This document shows, piece by piece, positions 49,240 through 56,998 of a stretch of 64,000 bases of DNA. The stretch is from an uncultured Adlercreutzia sp. (GTDB lineage: Bacteria; Actinomycetota; Coriobacteriia; Coriobacteriales; Eggerthellaceae). The notes beneath the pieces are model-generated. The model was given only the letters and a program-made list of their open reading frames with translations, was not told the origin of the DNA and searched no databases. Positions within the stretch are counted from its first letter, which is position 1. Every line of letters begins with the position of its first letter. Position numbers and translations under genes: made by a program. Location: positions 124,001 through 188,000 of the forward strand of contig NZ_CAUASN010000001.1 in assembly GCF_958431955.1 (NCBI RefSeq). The letters are read 5' to 3'.

Positions 49240-50409
49240 ATGGCCGAGAACGATTCCTCCCGGCAGGTGCCGGCCGCGTCCGAGAAGGAGCGGGCGGCGA
49301 AGAAGGCCGCGGGCAAGATCAGCCGGGTGCGCACCATCGTGCTTTTGGTGGTGTTCCTCTCCATCGTGGCGGGGCTCATCCTCGGCAACGGCTGGGGCAC
49401 GCTCTCCTCGCTGGGCGTGGGCGCCATCGCGTACCTGTGCCCCTTGGGTGCCCTGGAGACGCTCATCGCCGGCCATTCCCCGGTGCTGCGCGGCGTTATC
49501 TCCCTGGTGTGCGTGCTCGCGGTGGTGGCGCTGCTCGGGCGGGCGTTCTGCGCCTGGGTGTGCCCCGTGCCCCCTCTGCGCCACTTCTTCCGGCCGAATG
49601 CCGACAAGGGGAAGGCTGGGGATGCCGACCGCGAGGCCGAGGGAGCGTCGGCTGCAAGGTCGGCAGGGGCATCGTGCGTCGAGGCCGCCGATGCGGAGGC
49701 TTCGGCAGTGCGGCCGCTTTCCGCCGAGGAGACGGCTTCGCTCTCGGCTGCTTGCGGCTCGCAGGCCGGCCATTCCTGCGCCTCGTGCTCGTCCTGCGGG
49801 CTGCCGCCGGTGGGCGGCAAGCGCGACGGGCTGCAGATAGACTCGCGCCACGGCGTGCTCGTCGGCGCGCTGCTCTCCAGCGCTCTTTTCGGGTTCCCCG
49901 TGTTCTGCCTCATCTGCCCGGTGGGCCTCTCCATCGCGGTCGTCGTGGGCGTCTACCGTGCCCTGTTCGAGCAGGATCCCACGGTGTCGCTGCTCATCTT
50001 CGCCGCCATTCTGCTGGTGGAGGTGGTCTTCTTCCGCAAGTGGTGCCACAAGATCTGCCCCATCGGCGCGCTTATGAGCCTGGTGGGCGCCAAGGCCGCG
50101 CTGCTGCGGCCGCGCGTGGCCGCAAGCAGGTGCCTGCGCGGGCAGGGCGTCGACTGCCGGGCGTGCGTGAAGGCATGCCCCGAGGCGCTCGACCCCCACG
50201 CGGCTTCCATTCCGGAGTGCACCCGCTGCGGGCAGTGCGCCGAGGCGTGCCCGGTAGGAGCCATCTCCTTCCGCAAGCGCGCGGGTGTCGGCGTCCCGGC
50301 GACTGCGGACGCGAAGGGGCAGGCGAAGCACCCGGGAGCGGGCCGCCCTCAGCCCGCGATGGCCGAAGAGCTCGATTTCGAGGAGGAGCTTATCTCCGAG
50401 CTCCCTTAA
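49240..50409 (+). CDS. NapH-like membrane ferredoxin (operon 2)
   Basis: 389 residues, about 70 longer than the operon 1 copy. Spans and motifs match (CAWVCPVPPLRHF, CHKICPIGALMSL, then CRACVKACPEALD and CTRCGQCAEACPVGAI). The extra length is mainly a hydrophilic loop of about 75 residues after the first CxxxC, Ala/Glu/Ser-rich with four added cysteines (CASCSSCG and neighbours), plus a longer C-terminal tail. It ends the operon. Role: quinol oxidation with the NapG-like protein. Confidence 0.87.
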   Translation: MAENDSSRQVPAASEKERAAKKAAGKISRVRTIVLLVVFLSIVAGLILGNGWGTLSSLGVGAIAYLCPLGALETLIAGHSPVLRGVISLVCVLAVVALLGRAFCAWVCPVPPLRHFFRPNADKGKAGDADREAEGASAARSAGASCVEAADAEASAVRPLSAEETASLSAACGSQAGHSCASCSSCGLPPVGGKRDGLQIDSRHGVLVGALLSSALFGFPVFCLICPVGLSIAVVVGVYRALFEQDPTVSLLIFAAILLVEVVFFRKWCHKICPIGALMSLVGAKAALLRPRVAASRCLRGQGVDCRACVKACPEALDPHAASIPECTRCGQCAEACPVGAISFRKRAGVGVPATADAKGQAKHPGAGRPQPAMAEELDFEEELISELP

Positions 50410-50533
50410 CCGTACCTATCCGCGAGGCCCGTGCCCGTAACGCGGCCCTGATATGCGGGGGCGGCATTGAAACACCCCTTCGATCGTCCGTCCCCGCACC
50501 CGTTTTCCGTCAAATCCTGGAGGTGTGATTTTC

Positions 50534-51169
50534 ATGCAGTATACCGAGAATCCGACCGCTGATTTCCGCAAGGTTGAATCGATTGAAACCGAGGACGCCG
50601 CCGCATTCGCGGCCTTCCTCGACGCGGTTGCGCCCGAGACGCCGGTGGCGTGGTACAGCCACAAGGACGAGGCTGCTCATCCCGGCGCCTGGGTGCGGCG
50701 GGGCATGTATCGTTTGAAGCACGGTTCCTTCGTGGACCCGTCCGATCTGTCCTGCTATGCGGCCCAGTACTACGAGCCCTTCGCCAGCGGCCGTCACGAG
50801 TGCGTGCAGATCGGCCGCACGCCCGAGATCATGGCGCTGCCCGACGACGTGACGCCCGCGCCGACGGCGGGCGCTCTTGCGACGGCGATCCGAGAGCTGG
50901 CCGATCTGCCCGCAGAGCCTGAGGGGTCCGCGGCGCCCGAGGGCGCAGAAGCCCCTGCGGCCGAGGCGTCCGTGGACGTGGAGGCCCCTACGGACGAGAC
51001 TCCCGAGCCCGCAGCTGCGGAGGGGGCCGGCGCCGCTCCGGCCCTGAAACTGCTCCAGCCCGATTACGCCTTCGAGTTCCACGGGGCCCTCACCCGCGGC
51101 TGGCACGCCCAGCTCTATGCTGCCGAGGTGGAGGACGGCTCCGTCGAGCGGCTCATCGTGCTGCGCTAG
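50534..51169 (+). CDS. Hypothetical protein with a Pro/Glu/Ala-rich central linker
   Basis: 211 residues from ATG 50534; GTG 50525 is in frame but sits only 3 bases after GGAGG. An N-terminal ~100-residue domain (PVAWYSHKDEAAHPGAWVRR, YEPFASGRHECVQIG) is joined by a low-complexity linker (residues ~125-175) to a short C-terminal beta segment (YAFEFHGALTRGWHAQLYAA). No signal, span or known motif. It lies after operon 2 on the same strand with 124 bases between, and is closed by a strong terminator. Confidence 0.65.
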   Translation: MQYTENPTADFRKVESIETEDAAAFAAFLDAVAPETPVAWYSHKDEAAHPGAWVRRGMYRLKHGSFVDPSDLSCYAAQYYEPFASGRHECVQIGRTPEIMALPDDVTPAPTAGALATAIRELADLPAEPEGSAAPEGAEAPAAEASVDVEAPTDETPEPAAAEGAGAAPALKLLQPDYAFEFHGALTRGWHAQLYAAEVEDGSVERLIVLR

Positions 51170-51216
51170 ACGAGGCACCCGCGCCAAGGGCACCCGCGTT
51201 CCCGTTGCCCTTAACC

Positions 51217-51247
51217 AGAAAGGCGACCCCTCGGGGTCGCCTTTCTG
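51217..51247. terminator. Bidirectional terminator
   Basis: AGAAAGGCGACCC/GGGTCGCCTTTCT, a 13-bp stem with a CTCG loop, between the convergent hypothetical gene and the MFS-CBS gene. Confidence 0.75.
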
Positions 51248-51323
51248 CGTGACGGGAGCCTTAAGGTCGCCGCCGCGGCGCTGGATGGGCCGCGCGGCGG
51301 CGCTGGCGGCTGCGGGGCCCGCG

Positions 51324-53306
51324 TTAGGCGCGTTCCTCGTTCAGGTAGTGGCGCACGGCGTAGCCGGTGATGTTGGAGCGGTTGATGATACCCACCATGC
51401 GCTCGCCGTCGAGCACGGGGGCCTTCTTCAGACGATGCTCGGCCAGCACGCGGGCCACCGCGCCCATGTCGTCGTTCACGTTCACGCAGATGACGTTGCG
51501 GGTGGCGATGCTGCCGACCGGTGCGGCCATGGTCTCGCGCATGGTGCGGTCGAAGTCGGCGTTCTCGCGCTCGACGATGAACGACCAGGCGCTCTTGAAG
51601 GCCGGCACCTGATCGGCCACGGCGGCCATCACGTCGCCATCGGAGATGAAGCCGGTCACGCGGCCCTTGTCGTCGACCACCGGCGCTCCCGAGATGCCCT
51701 TGGCGCAGAAGAGCTCCAGGGCCTCGCCGACAAGGGCGGTCTCGGGCAGGGTGTACACGTCGGTCTTCATGATGCCGGCCACCGTGGGCTCTTCCAGCGC
51801 GGCCGCGGCCCCGGCGGCCTCGGGCGTCGCAGCAGTCGCGGCGATAGCGGGCTTGCGGGCCACGGAGCGAATCCAGAAGGCGAGCGCCAGGCCGATGAGG
51901 CCCACGACGCCCACGAGAATGCCCGTCACGAGCATGGCCTGGGCGCAGGCATCGCCAAAGGCGGCACCGCCGGCCACGGCCCCGGCGCTTACGGCGGCGT
52001 ACACGCCGGTGAACACCGACGAGCCGATGCAGCCGGCAATCTGGAAGCCCGTGGACATGATGGTCACGCCGTGGGGGTTCAGCTCGAAGGGCAGCTTCGA
52101 GAGCGCGAAGCTCTGCACCGGCCCGATGACGAGCGCCGAGCCGCAGATGACCGGGATGTAGATGACGGCGAGCACCACCGGCGAGGCCGTGGCGATGAAG
52201 GCGCCGGTGAGAATGGAGAACACGGCGATGCACGCGAAGCCAGCGGGCAGGATGACGCCCGGGCCCTGCTTGTCGTAAATGCGGCCGGCCAGGGGTGACA
52301 CGGCGCACGAGCACAGAATGGCCGGGAACAGGGTGAGCGAGGCCACCAAAGGCTCAGTGCCCAGCACCGACTGCATGAAGGTGGGCACGATGATGTTCAT
52401 GGCGAAGATGGTGAGCAACGAGAGCATGTTCACGATGACGCCCACGGTGAAGGGCGGGATAGACAGCGGCCGCAGGTCGATGAGCGGCTCGGCCAGCGTC
52501 CCCTGGCGCCGCACGAACAGCACGAGGGCCACGATGCCCACCACGGCGGCTACGCAGGCCACCGGCACGCTGCCGCTGAACACGGTGGACACGCCGTAGA
52601 GGATGCCGATGAGCGCAATGCCGATGAGGGCCACCGAGGCGGCGTCGAGACGCGGGTGGGTGAGATGCGCGATGTCGCGCAGGATGACGGCGCCGGAAAG
52701 CAGGCAGAGCGCCGAGAGGGCGGCGAACACCCACAGCAGCATATGCCAGTCAGCCACGGCCAGGATGAGGCCGGCCAGAATCACCGACGACGAGGGGCCG
52801 AGCGTGGTCATGGCGCCCATGATGCCCATATAGGTGCCCAGCTTCTCGCGGGGTGCGATCTCCAGGGTGATGTTCATGCCGATGGGAATGAGCATGCCCG
52901 TGCCGAGCGCCTGCACAATGCGCCCCACGAGCAGCACGGCGAAGTTCGGTGCGGCACCGCCGATGATCGAGCCTACGACGAGCAGCGCGGCCGTGGCGCA
53001 GAACAAGGGGCGAGTGGGGAAGGATCGGTAGGCGAAGGCCGAGACGGGCACCATCACCGCCGCGCCGAGCATGTAGGCGGTGGCCAGCCACTGCACCGTG
53101 GACACGTCCACGGCCAGATCGGCCATGATGGGCGCGAAGCCCACGTTCAGGAAGGTCTCGTTGAAGGTGGCCAAGAAGGCGGCGAAGGCGGCCACGGCCA
53201 AGATGGCCGCCGGCTTGCGGGAGCCGGCGCCGCCGGCAACGTTGGCGCTCGGGGCGTCCCAGGCCCCTGTCTCGCTCGACGGGCGGGTAGCGGTATCTGC
53301 TGCCAT
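51324..53306 (-). CDS. MFS drug-efflux-type transporter (DHA2-like) fused to a CBS-domain pair
   Basis: 660 residues. The first ~490 form a 14-span major facilitator of the EmrB/QacA type (NETFLNVGFAPIMADLAVDV, then WLATAYMLGAAVMVPV and GRIVQALGTGMLIPIGMNI). The last ~155 residues are two CBS units: VAGIMKTDVYTLPETALVGE...GISGAPVVDDKGRVTGFISD and NVICVNVNDDMGAVARVLAE...KKAPVLDGERMVGIINRSNI. CBS pairs bind adenosine nucleotides and gate transport in other families. The fusion to a DHA2 transporter is uncommon. The gene has a structured leader ending in TTTT 54 bases before its start. Confidence 0.88.
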   Translation of the reverse strand: MAADTATRPSSETGAWDAPSANVAGGAGSRKPAAILAVAAFAAFLATFNETFLNVGFAPIMADLAVDVSTVQWLATAYMLGAAVMVPVSAFAYRSFPTRPLFCATAALLVVGSIIGGAAPNFAVLLVGRIVQALGTGMLIPIGMNITLEIAPREKLGTYMGIMGAMTTLGPSSSVILAGLILAVADWHMLLWVFAALSALCLLSGAVILRDIAHLTHPRLDAASVALIGIALIGILYGVSTVFSGSVPVACVAAVVGIVALVLFVRRQGTLAEPLIDLRPLSIPPFTVGVIVNMLSLLTIFAMNIIVPTFMQSVLGTEPLVASLTLFPAILCSCAVSPLAGRIYDKQGPGVILPAGFACIAVFSILTGAFIATASPVVLAVIYIPVICGSALVIGPVQSFALSKLPFELNPHGVTIMSTGFQIAGCIGSSVFTGVYAAVSAGAVAGGAAFGDACAQAMLVTGILVGVVGLIGLALAFWIRSVARKPAIAATAATPEAAGAAAALEEPTVAGIMKTDVYTLPETALVGEALELFCAKGISGAPVVDDKGRVTGFISDGDVMAAVADQVPAFKSAWSFIVERENADFDRTMRETMAAPVGSIATRNVICVNVNDDMGAVARVLAEHRLKKAPVLDGERMVGIINRSNITGYAVRHYLNEERA

Positions 53307-53356
53307 GCGTGTCCTCTCTTTCCGCAGCGCCGGCGGCGGCAGTGTCGCGGCAAGAG

Positions 53357-53430
53357 AAAAGCGCTCGGCGGCAAATACGCCACGGCAGGGATTTCTCCTG
53401 TGCCGTGATCAGATTTACGCGCCGAGCGCT
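53357..53430 (-). promoter_or_regulatory. Structured leader of the MFS-CBS gene (attenuator or riboswitch candidate)
   Basis: On the minus strand AGCGCTCGGCG and CGCCGAGCGCT (53430-53420 and 53370-53360) form an 11-bp outer stem ending in TTTT. Inside is a second stem, CACGGCA/TGCCGTG (53407-53401 and 53387-53381), and AAAT/ATTT can pair as well. A long hairpin followed by T-run in the 5' leader resembles a regulated terminator. I do not recognise a known class. Confidence 0.5.
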
Positions 53431-53527
53431 ACATGTGTCGTTTGCAGTACCCTATTCAGTTAGCGGGAATATGGTACCACGGCCCCTCCTGCACGGGGTG
53501 CCCGCGAATCCGCGAGCGGCGGGGCGT

Positions 53528-53692
53528 TTACTCCTCGTACAGGGAGAAGTCGTCCTTGCCGACGCCGCACACGGGGCACACCCAGTCTTCGGGAATGTCC
53601 TCGAAGGCCGTGCCGGGCTCGATGCCGCCGTCGGGGTCGCCTACTGCCGGGTCGTAGATGTAGCCGCACACGTCGCAGATGTACTTGTCCAT
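53528..53692 (-). CDS. Rubredoxin
   Basis: 54 residues with the two knuckles CDVCGYIYD and CPVCGVGKDDF that bind one Fe(Cys)4, plus the usual DPDGGIEPGTAFEDIPEDW between them. ATG 53692 follows AAGGAGG. Rubredoxin carries electrons in the cytoplasm, often for oxygen and peroxide detoxification. It is monocistronic here. Confidence 0.95.
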   Translation of the reverse strand: MDKYICDVCGYIYDPAVGDPDGGIEPGTAFEDIPEDWVCPVCGVGKDDFSLYEE

Positions 53693-54075
53693 GGGAGCCT
53701 CCTTGCTCGCTTGAATCCGTCTCGCCCGCCGCTGCCTGGCGCGAACCGCCCCGAAGGCTTTGGGGCCCGAGGCCTCGCGCGTCATGCAGCCGGCGTCACG
53801 AGCCCATCATGGCACGGATTTCAACGGTATTTCGTCATCTTCCCCGTTTGAAACCAGATGGTGAATCGGAAGGTGCTAAAAGGTGCCCTCCGCAGTCATT
53901 TTTACGAAGATGCCCAGATGGAAATAAGAAAAGCAGCGGAAAACTAATCAATGACGGTGGGGCAACGAAAACCAGGATCATCACCTAAACGCGCTGAAAG
54001 AGCGCAGGATATGGAATGAATCTACGGGCCCTAGGCGCCCTGGCGCAAGCCGAGCGCTTCGGAAAGGAAGCAGTG

Positions 54076-55434
54076 ATGATCACCCAAGAGCAGCAATCGA
54101 TTATCGATCGCGCCCAGCTGCAGAAGATCAACGGCTGGCAGCACATCAAAGTGAAGGGCACCCCCTACGAGTGCGGTTTCCAGGAGGGCTACCTTCTGGC
54201 CGACGAGTACAAGGACGCCCTGCGCGTGTACAAGTTCATGACGTTGGAGAGCTTCGGCATGGACTACGACTGGTTCGCCGAGCAGTCCCTGAAGCTGCAT
54301 CGCGACATGATTCCCGCCCGCTGGCTGGAAGAGCTGCGCGGCATGGCCGAGGGCCTGACGGCCGCGGGCATTCCCACGACCACCGACGATATGATCGCCT
54401 GGAACGACTGGATGGAGATCACCGGGTACTGGTGGCCCCAGAACGCCGGCAAGGTCATGAGCCGCCCGCTCATGAAGACTCACCGCAAGGAGCACTGCTC
54501 GGCCATCGTAGCCACCGGCTCGGCCACCGTGGACGGCAAGCCCTACCTCGGCCACGAGAGCTTCGACGAGTTTTGGAGCGGCCAGTACTTCAACGTGTGC
54601 AAGCGCGTGGAGCCCGATGACGGCTATGCGTTCATCATGCAGGCCTCGGCCCCGTGCATGCTGTCGTCCATGACTGACTTCTACGTGACCGCCGCCGGCC
54701 TGAACATCACCGAGACCACGCTGGCCGGCTTCGACCGCTACGACGACGCGGGCATGCCCGAGTGGGTGCGTATCCGCGACGCCGTGCAGTTCTCCGCCAC
54801 CATCGACGAGTTCGTCGAGCGTCTGAATAAGGGCAACAACGGCGGCTACGCCAACGCCTGGCTCATCGCCGACCACAACACCGGCGAGATCGCCCGCTTC
54901 GAGCAGGGCCTGGAATTCACCTCGCTGGAGCGCACCTTCGACGGTGCGTACTTCGGCTGCAACGCCGTGTTCGACCCGCGTATCCGCAACCTGGAATGCA
55001 AGGACAACGGCTTCAACGACCCGCGTCAGCAGACCGGTGCCCGCCGCCAGCGCTGGATGGAGCTGATCGACCAGTACTACGGCAAGATCGACCTGGAAGT
55101 CGTGAAGAAGATGCTCGCCGACACCTACGACGTGTACCTCGGCTACAACTGCCCGTCGAGCCGCGACATCTGCGCCCACTACGACGTGGACCCACAGTAC
55201 TACGCCGACGATCCGGACGCGGTGTGGAACATCCCGTTCTACCCGGCCGGCTCCTGCGACGCCAAGGCCGCCGGTCCCGACGACGTGAAGCATATGAAGA
55301 TGTGGGGCCGCTACGGCCGCGCCGACGGCGTGGAGTTCGTGGCCCGCGACTTCATGGACCAGCATCCGCTGTGGAAGTGGATGGACGGCTACCTTGAGGA
55401 TCGCCCCACCCAGCCCTGGACGCTGTTCGACTAG
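54076..55434 (+). CDS. C45-type autoproteolytic acyltransferase / phospholipase B-like hydrolase
   Basis: 452 residues. ATG 54076 has AAGGAAG 8 bases ahead; an in-frame ATG at 54016 does not. An N-terminal domain with GTPYECGFQEGYLLADEYKD precedes the likely nucleophile C141 in KEHCSAIVATGSATVDGKPY, the N-terminal-nucleophile position of C45/AAT and phospholipase B-like proteins. NxxAWLIADHNTGEIARFEQG and FDPRIRN follow. Such enzymes self-cleave to expose the Cys and hydrolyse amide bonds. The gene begins a peptide-related block with pepC and two amino-acid permeases. Substrate and export are uncertain; no signal peptide is seen. Confidence 0.75.
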   Translation: MITQEQQSIIDRAQLQKINGWQHIKVKGTPYECGFQEGYLLADEYKDALRVYKFMTLESFGMDYDWFAEQSLKLHRDMIPARWLEELRGMAEGLTAAGIPTTTDDMIAWNDWMEITGYWWPQNAGKVMSRPLMKTHRKEHCSAIVATGSATVDGKPYLGHESFDEFWSGQYFNVCKRVEPDDGYAFIMQASAPCMLSSMTDFYVTAAGLNITETTLAGFDRYDDAGMPEWVRIRDAVQFSATIDEFVERLNKGNNGGYANAWLIADHNTGEIARFEQGLEFTSLERTFDGAYFGCNAVFDPRIRNLECKDNGFNDPRQQTGARRQRWMELIDQYYGKIDLEVVKKMLADTYDVYLGYNCPSSRDICAHYDVDPQYYADDPDAVWNIPFYPAGSCDAKAAGPDDVKHMKMWGRYGRADGVEFVARDFMDQHPLWKWMDGYLEDRPTQPWTLFD

Positions 55435-55529
55435 GCGCGCCTTTCCGGGAATCCGGGCGCGCCGCCCCTCCACGGCCCCGCGCCCTTTCCATACATCATT
55501 CACCCCCATTGAGATAAGGAGTATCCGCT

Positions 55530-56876
55530 ATGAAGATATCAAAAGAGCAAATCGCCAAGATGTCGGAGGCCTACCAGAAGGCCGACACCCAGCATGTCGC
55601 CCAGCGCGCGGTGACGAAGAACGGCATTTTGGAATCCGCCGAGAGCGTGGAAGTGCTCAAGCGCATGAGCCCGGCGAATTTCGCGTTCTCCATCGACGTG
55701 GACGACCAGGCCGTGGCCAACCAGAAGATGTCCGGCCGCTGCTGGATGTTCGCCTGCCTGAACGTGCTGCGCTTCCATATCGAGAAGGAGCTCGACCTGC
55801 CGAAGGGCACCTTCGAGCTTTCCCAGGCCTACCTGGCGTTCTTCAACAAGCTCGAGCGCGCCGCGTGGTTCATGGAGCACGTGGTGGCCACGGCCGACAA
55901 GGATCTCGGCGACCGCGAGGTCGACTGGCTGTTCAGCACCCCCATGGCCGACGGCGGCGACTGGGATATGGTGTGCGCGCTCGTGAAGAAGTACGGCGTG
56001 GTGCCGCACGAGGCCATGAGCGAGACCCACTGCACCAACAACACCGCCGAGCTGAACACGGTGCTGTCGCATCTGCTGCGCCAGGACGGCCTGAAGCTGC
56101 GCACCATGGCGCGCGAGGGCAAGGACACCAAGGCCGCCCAGGAGGAGATGCTCTCCGAGGTGTACCGCGTGCTGGCCGTGTGCTTCGGCGAGCCGGTGCA
56201 GAAGTTCGACTTCACCTATAAGGACGCCAAGGGCGCCTACCATGCCGATTTGGGCCTCACCCCGCTCGAGTTCTTGAAGAAGTACGTGCCCATCAACCTG
56301 GACGACTACGTGGGCGTCATCAACGTGCCCGGCGACGACAAGCCCTACGGGCGCGTGTACGCCATCCAGGATTCCGACCAGATTCCCGAGCGCCGCAACC
56401 TGTACCTCAACGTGCCGATGGAGGAGCTGAAGGGCTACGTCATCGACTCGCTGAAGGACGGCGAGCCCATTTGGTTCGGCAGCGACGTGCTGCAGCACTG
56501 CGACCGCGTGGCCGGCGTCATGGACTTCGACCTGTTCGATCTGGAGGCCATGTTCGGTGTGAAGTTCACCATGGACAAGGCCGAGCGCTTCGCCACCCAT
56601 GAGAGCCTGCCCACCCACGCCATGACCATCGCCGGCGTGGAGATCAAGGACGGCAAGCCCACCAAGTGGAAGATCGAGAACAGCTGGGGCACCGAGAACG
56701 GCGGCAAGAAGACCGGCAACAACGGCTACTTCGTCTGCAGCGACGAGTGGTTCGACAACTTCGTCTACGAGGTGGCCATCCGCAAGGACCGCCTGAGCCC
56801 CGAGATGCAGAAGGCGCTCGAGAGCGAGCCTATCGTGTGGCCGTTCTGGAACACCTTCAACCCGGTGTCCGCGTAA
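55530..56876 (+). CDS. pepC: Aminopeptidase C (bleomycin hydrolase family, C1B)
   Basis: 448 residues. The papain-like catalytic triad is visible as C71 in KMSGRCWMFACLNVL, His in SLPTHAMTI, and Asn in KIENSWGTENGG. Length and layout match PepC, a cytoplasmic hexameric aminopeptidase that degrades peptides. TAAGGAG lies ahead of the ATG. It sits between the C45-type hydrolase and an amino-acid permease, consistent with peptide use. Confidence 0.95.
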   Translation: MKISKEQIAKMSEAYQKADTQHVAQRAVTKNGILESAESVEVLKRMSPANFAFSIDVDDQAVANQKMSGRCWMFACLNVLRFHIEKELDLPKGTFELSQAYLAFFNKLERAAWFMEHVVATADKDLGDREVDWLFSTPMADGGDWDMVCALVKKYGVVPHEAMSETHCTNNTAELNTVLSHLLRQDGLKLRTMAREGKDTKAAQEEMLSEVYRVLAVCFGEPVQKFDFTYKDAKGAYHADLGLTPLEFLKKYVPINLDDYVGVINVPGDDKPYGRVYAIQDSDQIPERRNLYLNVPMEELKGYVIDSLKDGEPIWFGSDVLQHCDRVAGVMDFDLFDLEAMFGVKFTMDKAERFATHESLPTHAMTIAGVEIKDGKPTKWKIENSWGTENGGKKTGNNGYFVCSDEWFDNFVYEVAIRKDRLSPEMQKALESEPIVWPFWNTFNPVSA

Positions 56877-56998
56877 GGCACCATCCGGCCGGGCCGCCCG
56901 TGCGCTTCGCGGCGCGGTTCCCGACCGTTTCTATCCGCTGTCCGGCGGGGCACAGGGCGCGCCCCGCGTCCCGCCGGACCTTCCGTTAAGGGGTAACC

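Noticed and set aside
46158..49934. A 1258-codon antisense frame over the B, C, TorD and NapG genes of operon 2.
   Set aside because: It spans several well-supported sense genes and shows no family motifs.
54016..54076. An earlier ATG for the C45-type hydrolase.
   Set aside because: The extra 20 residues lack a signal peptide and the ATG has no ribosome site; the downstream ATG has AAGGAAG.
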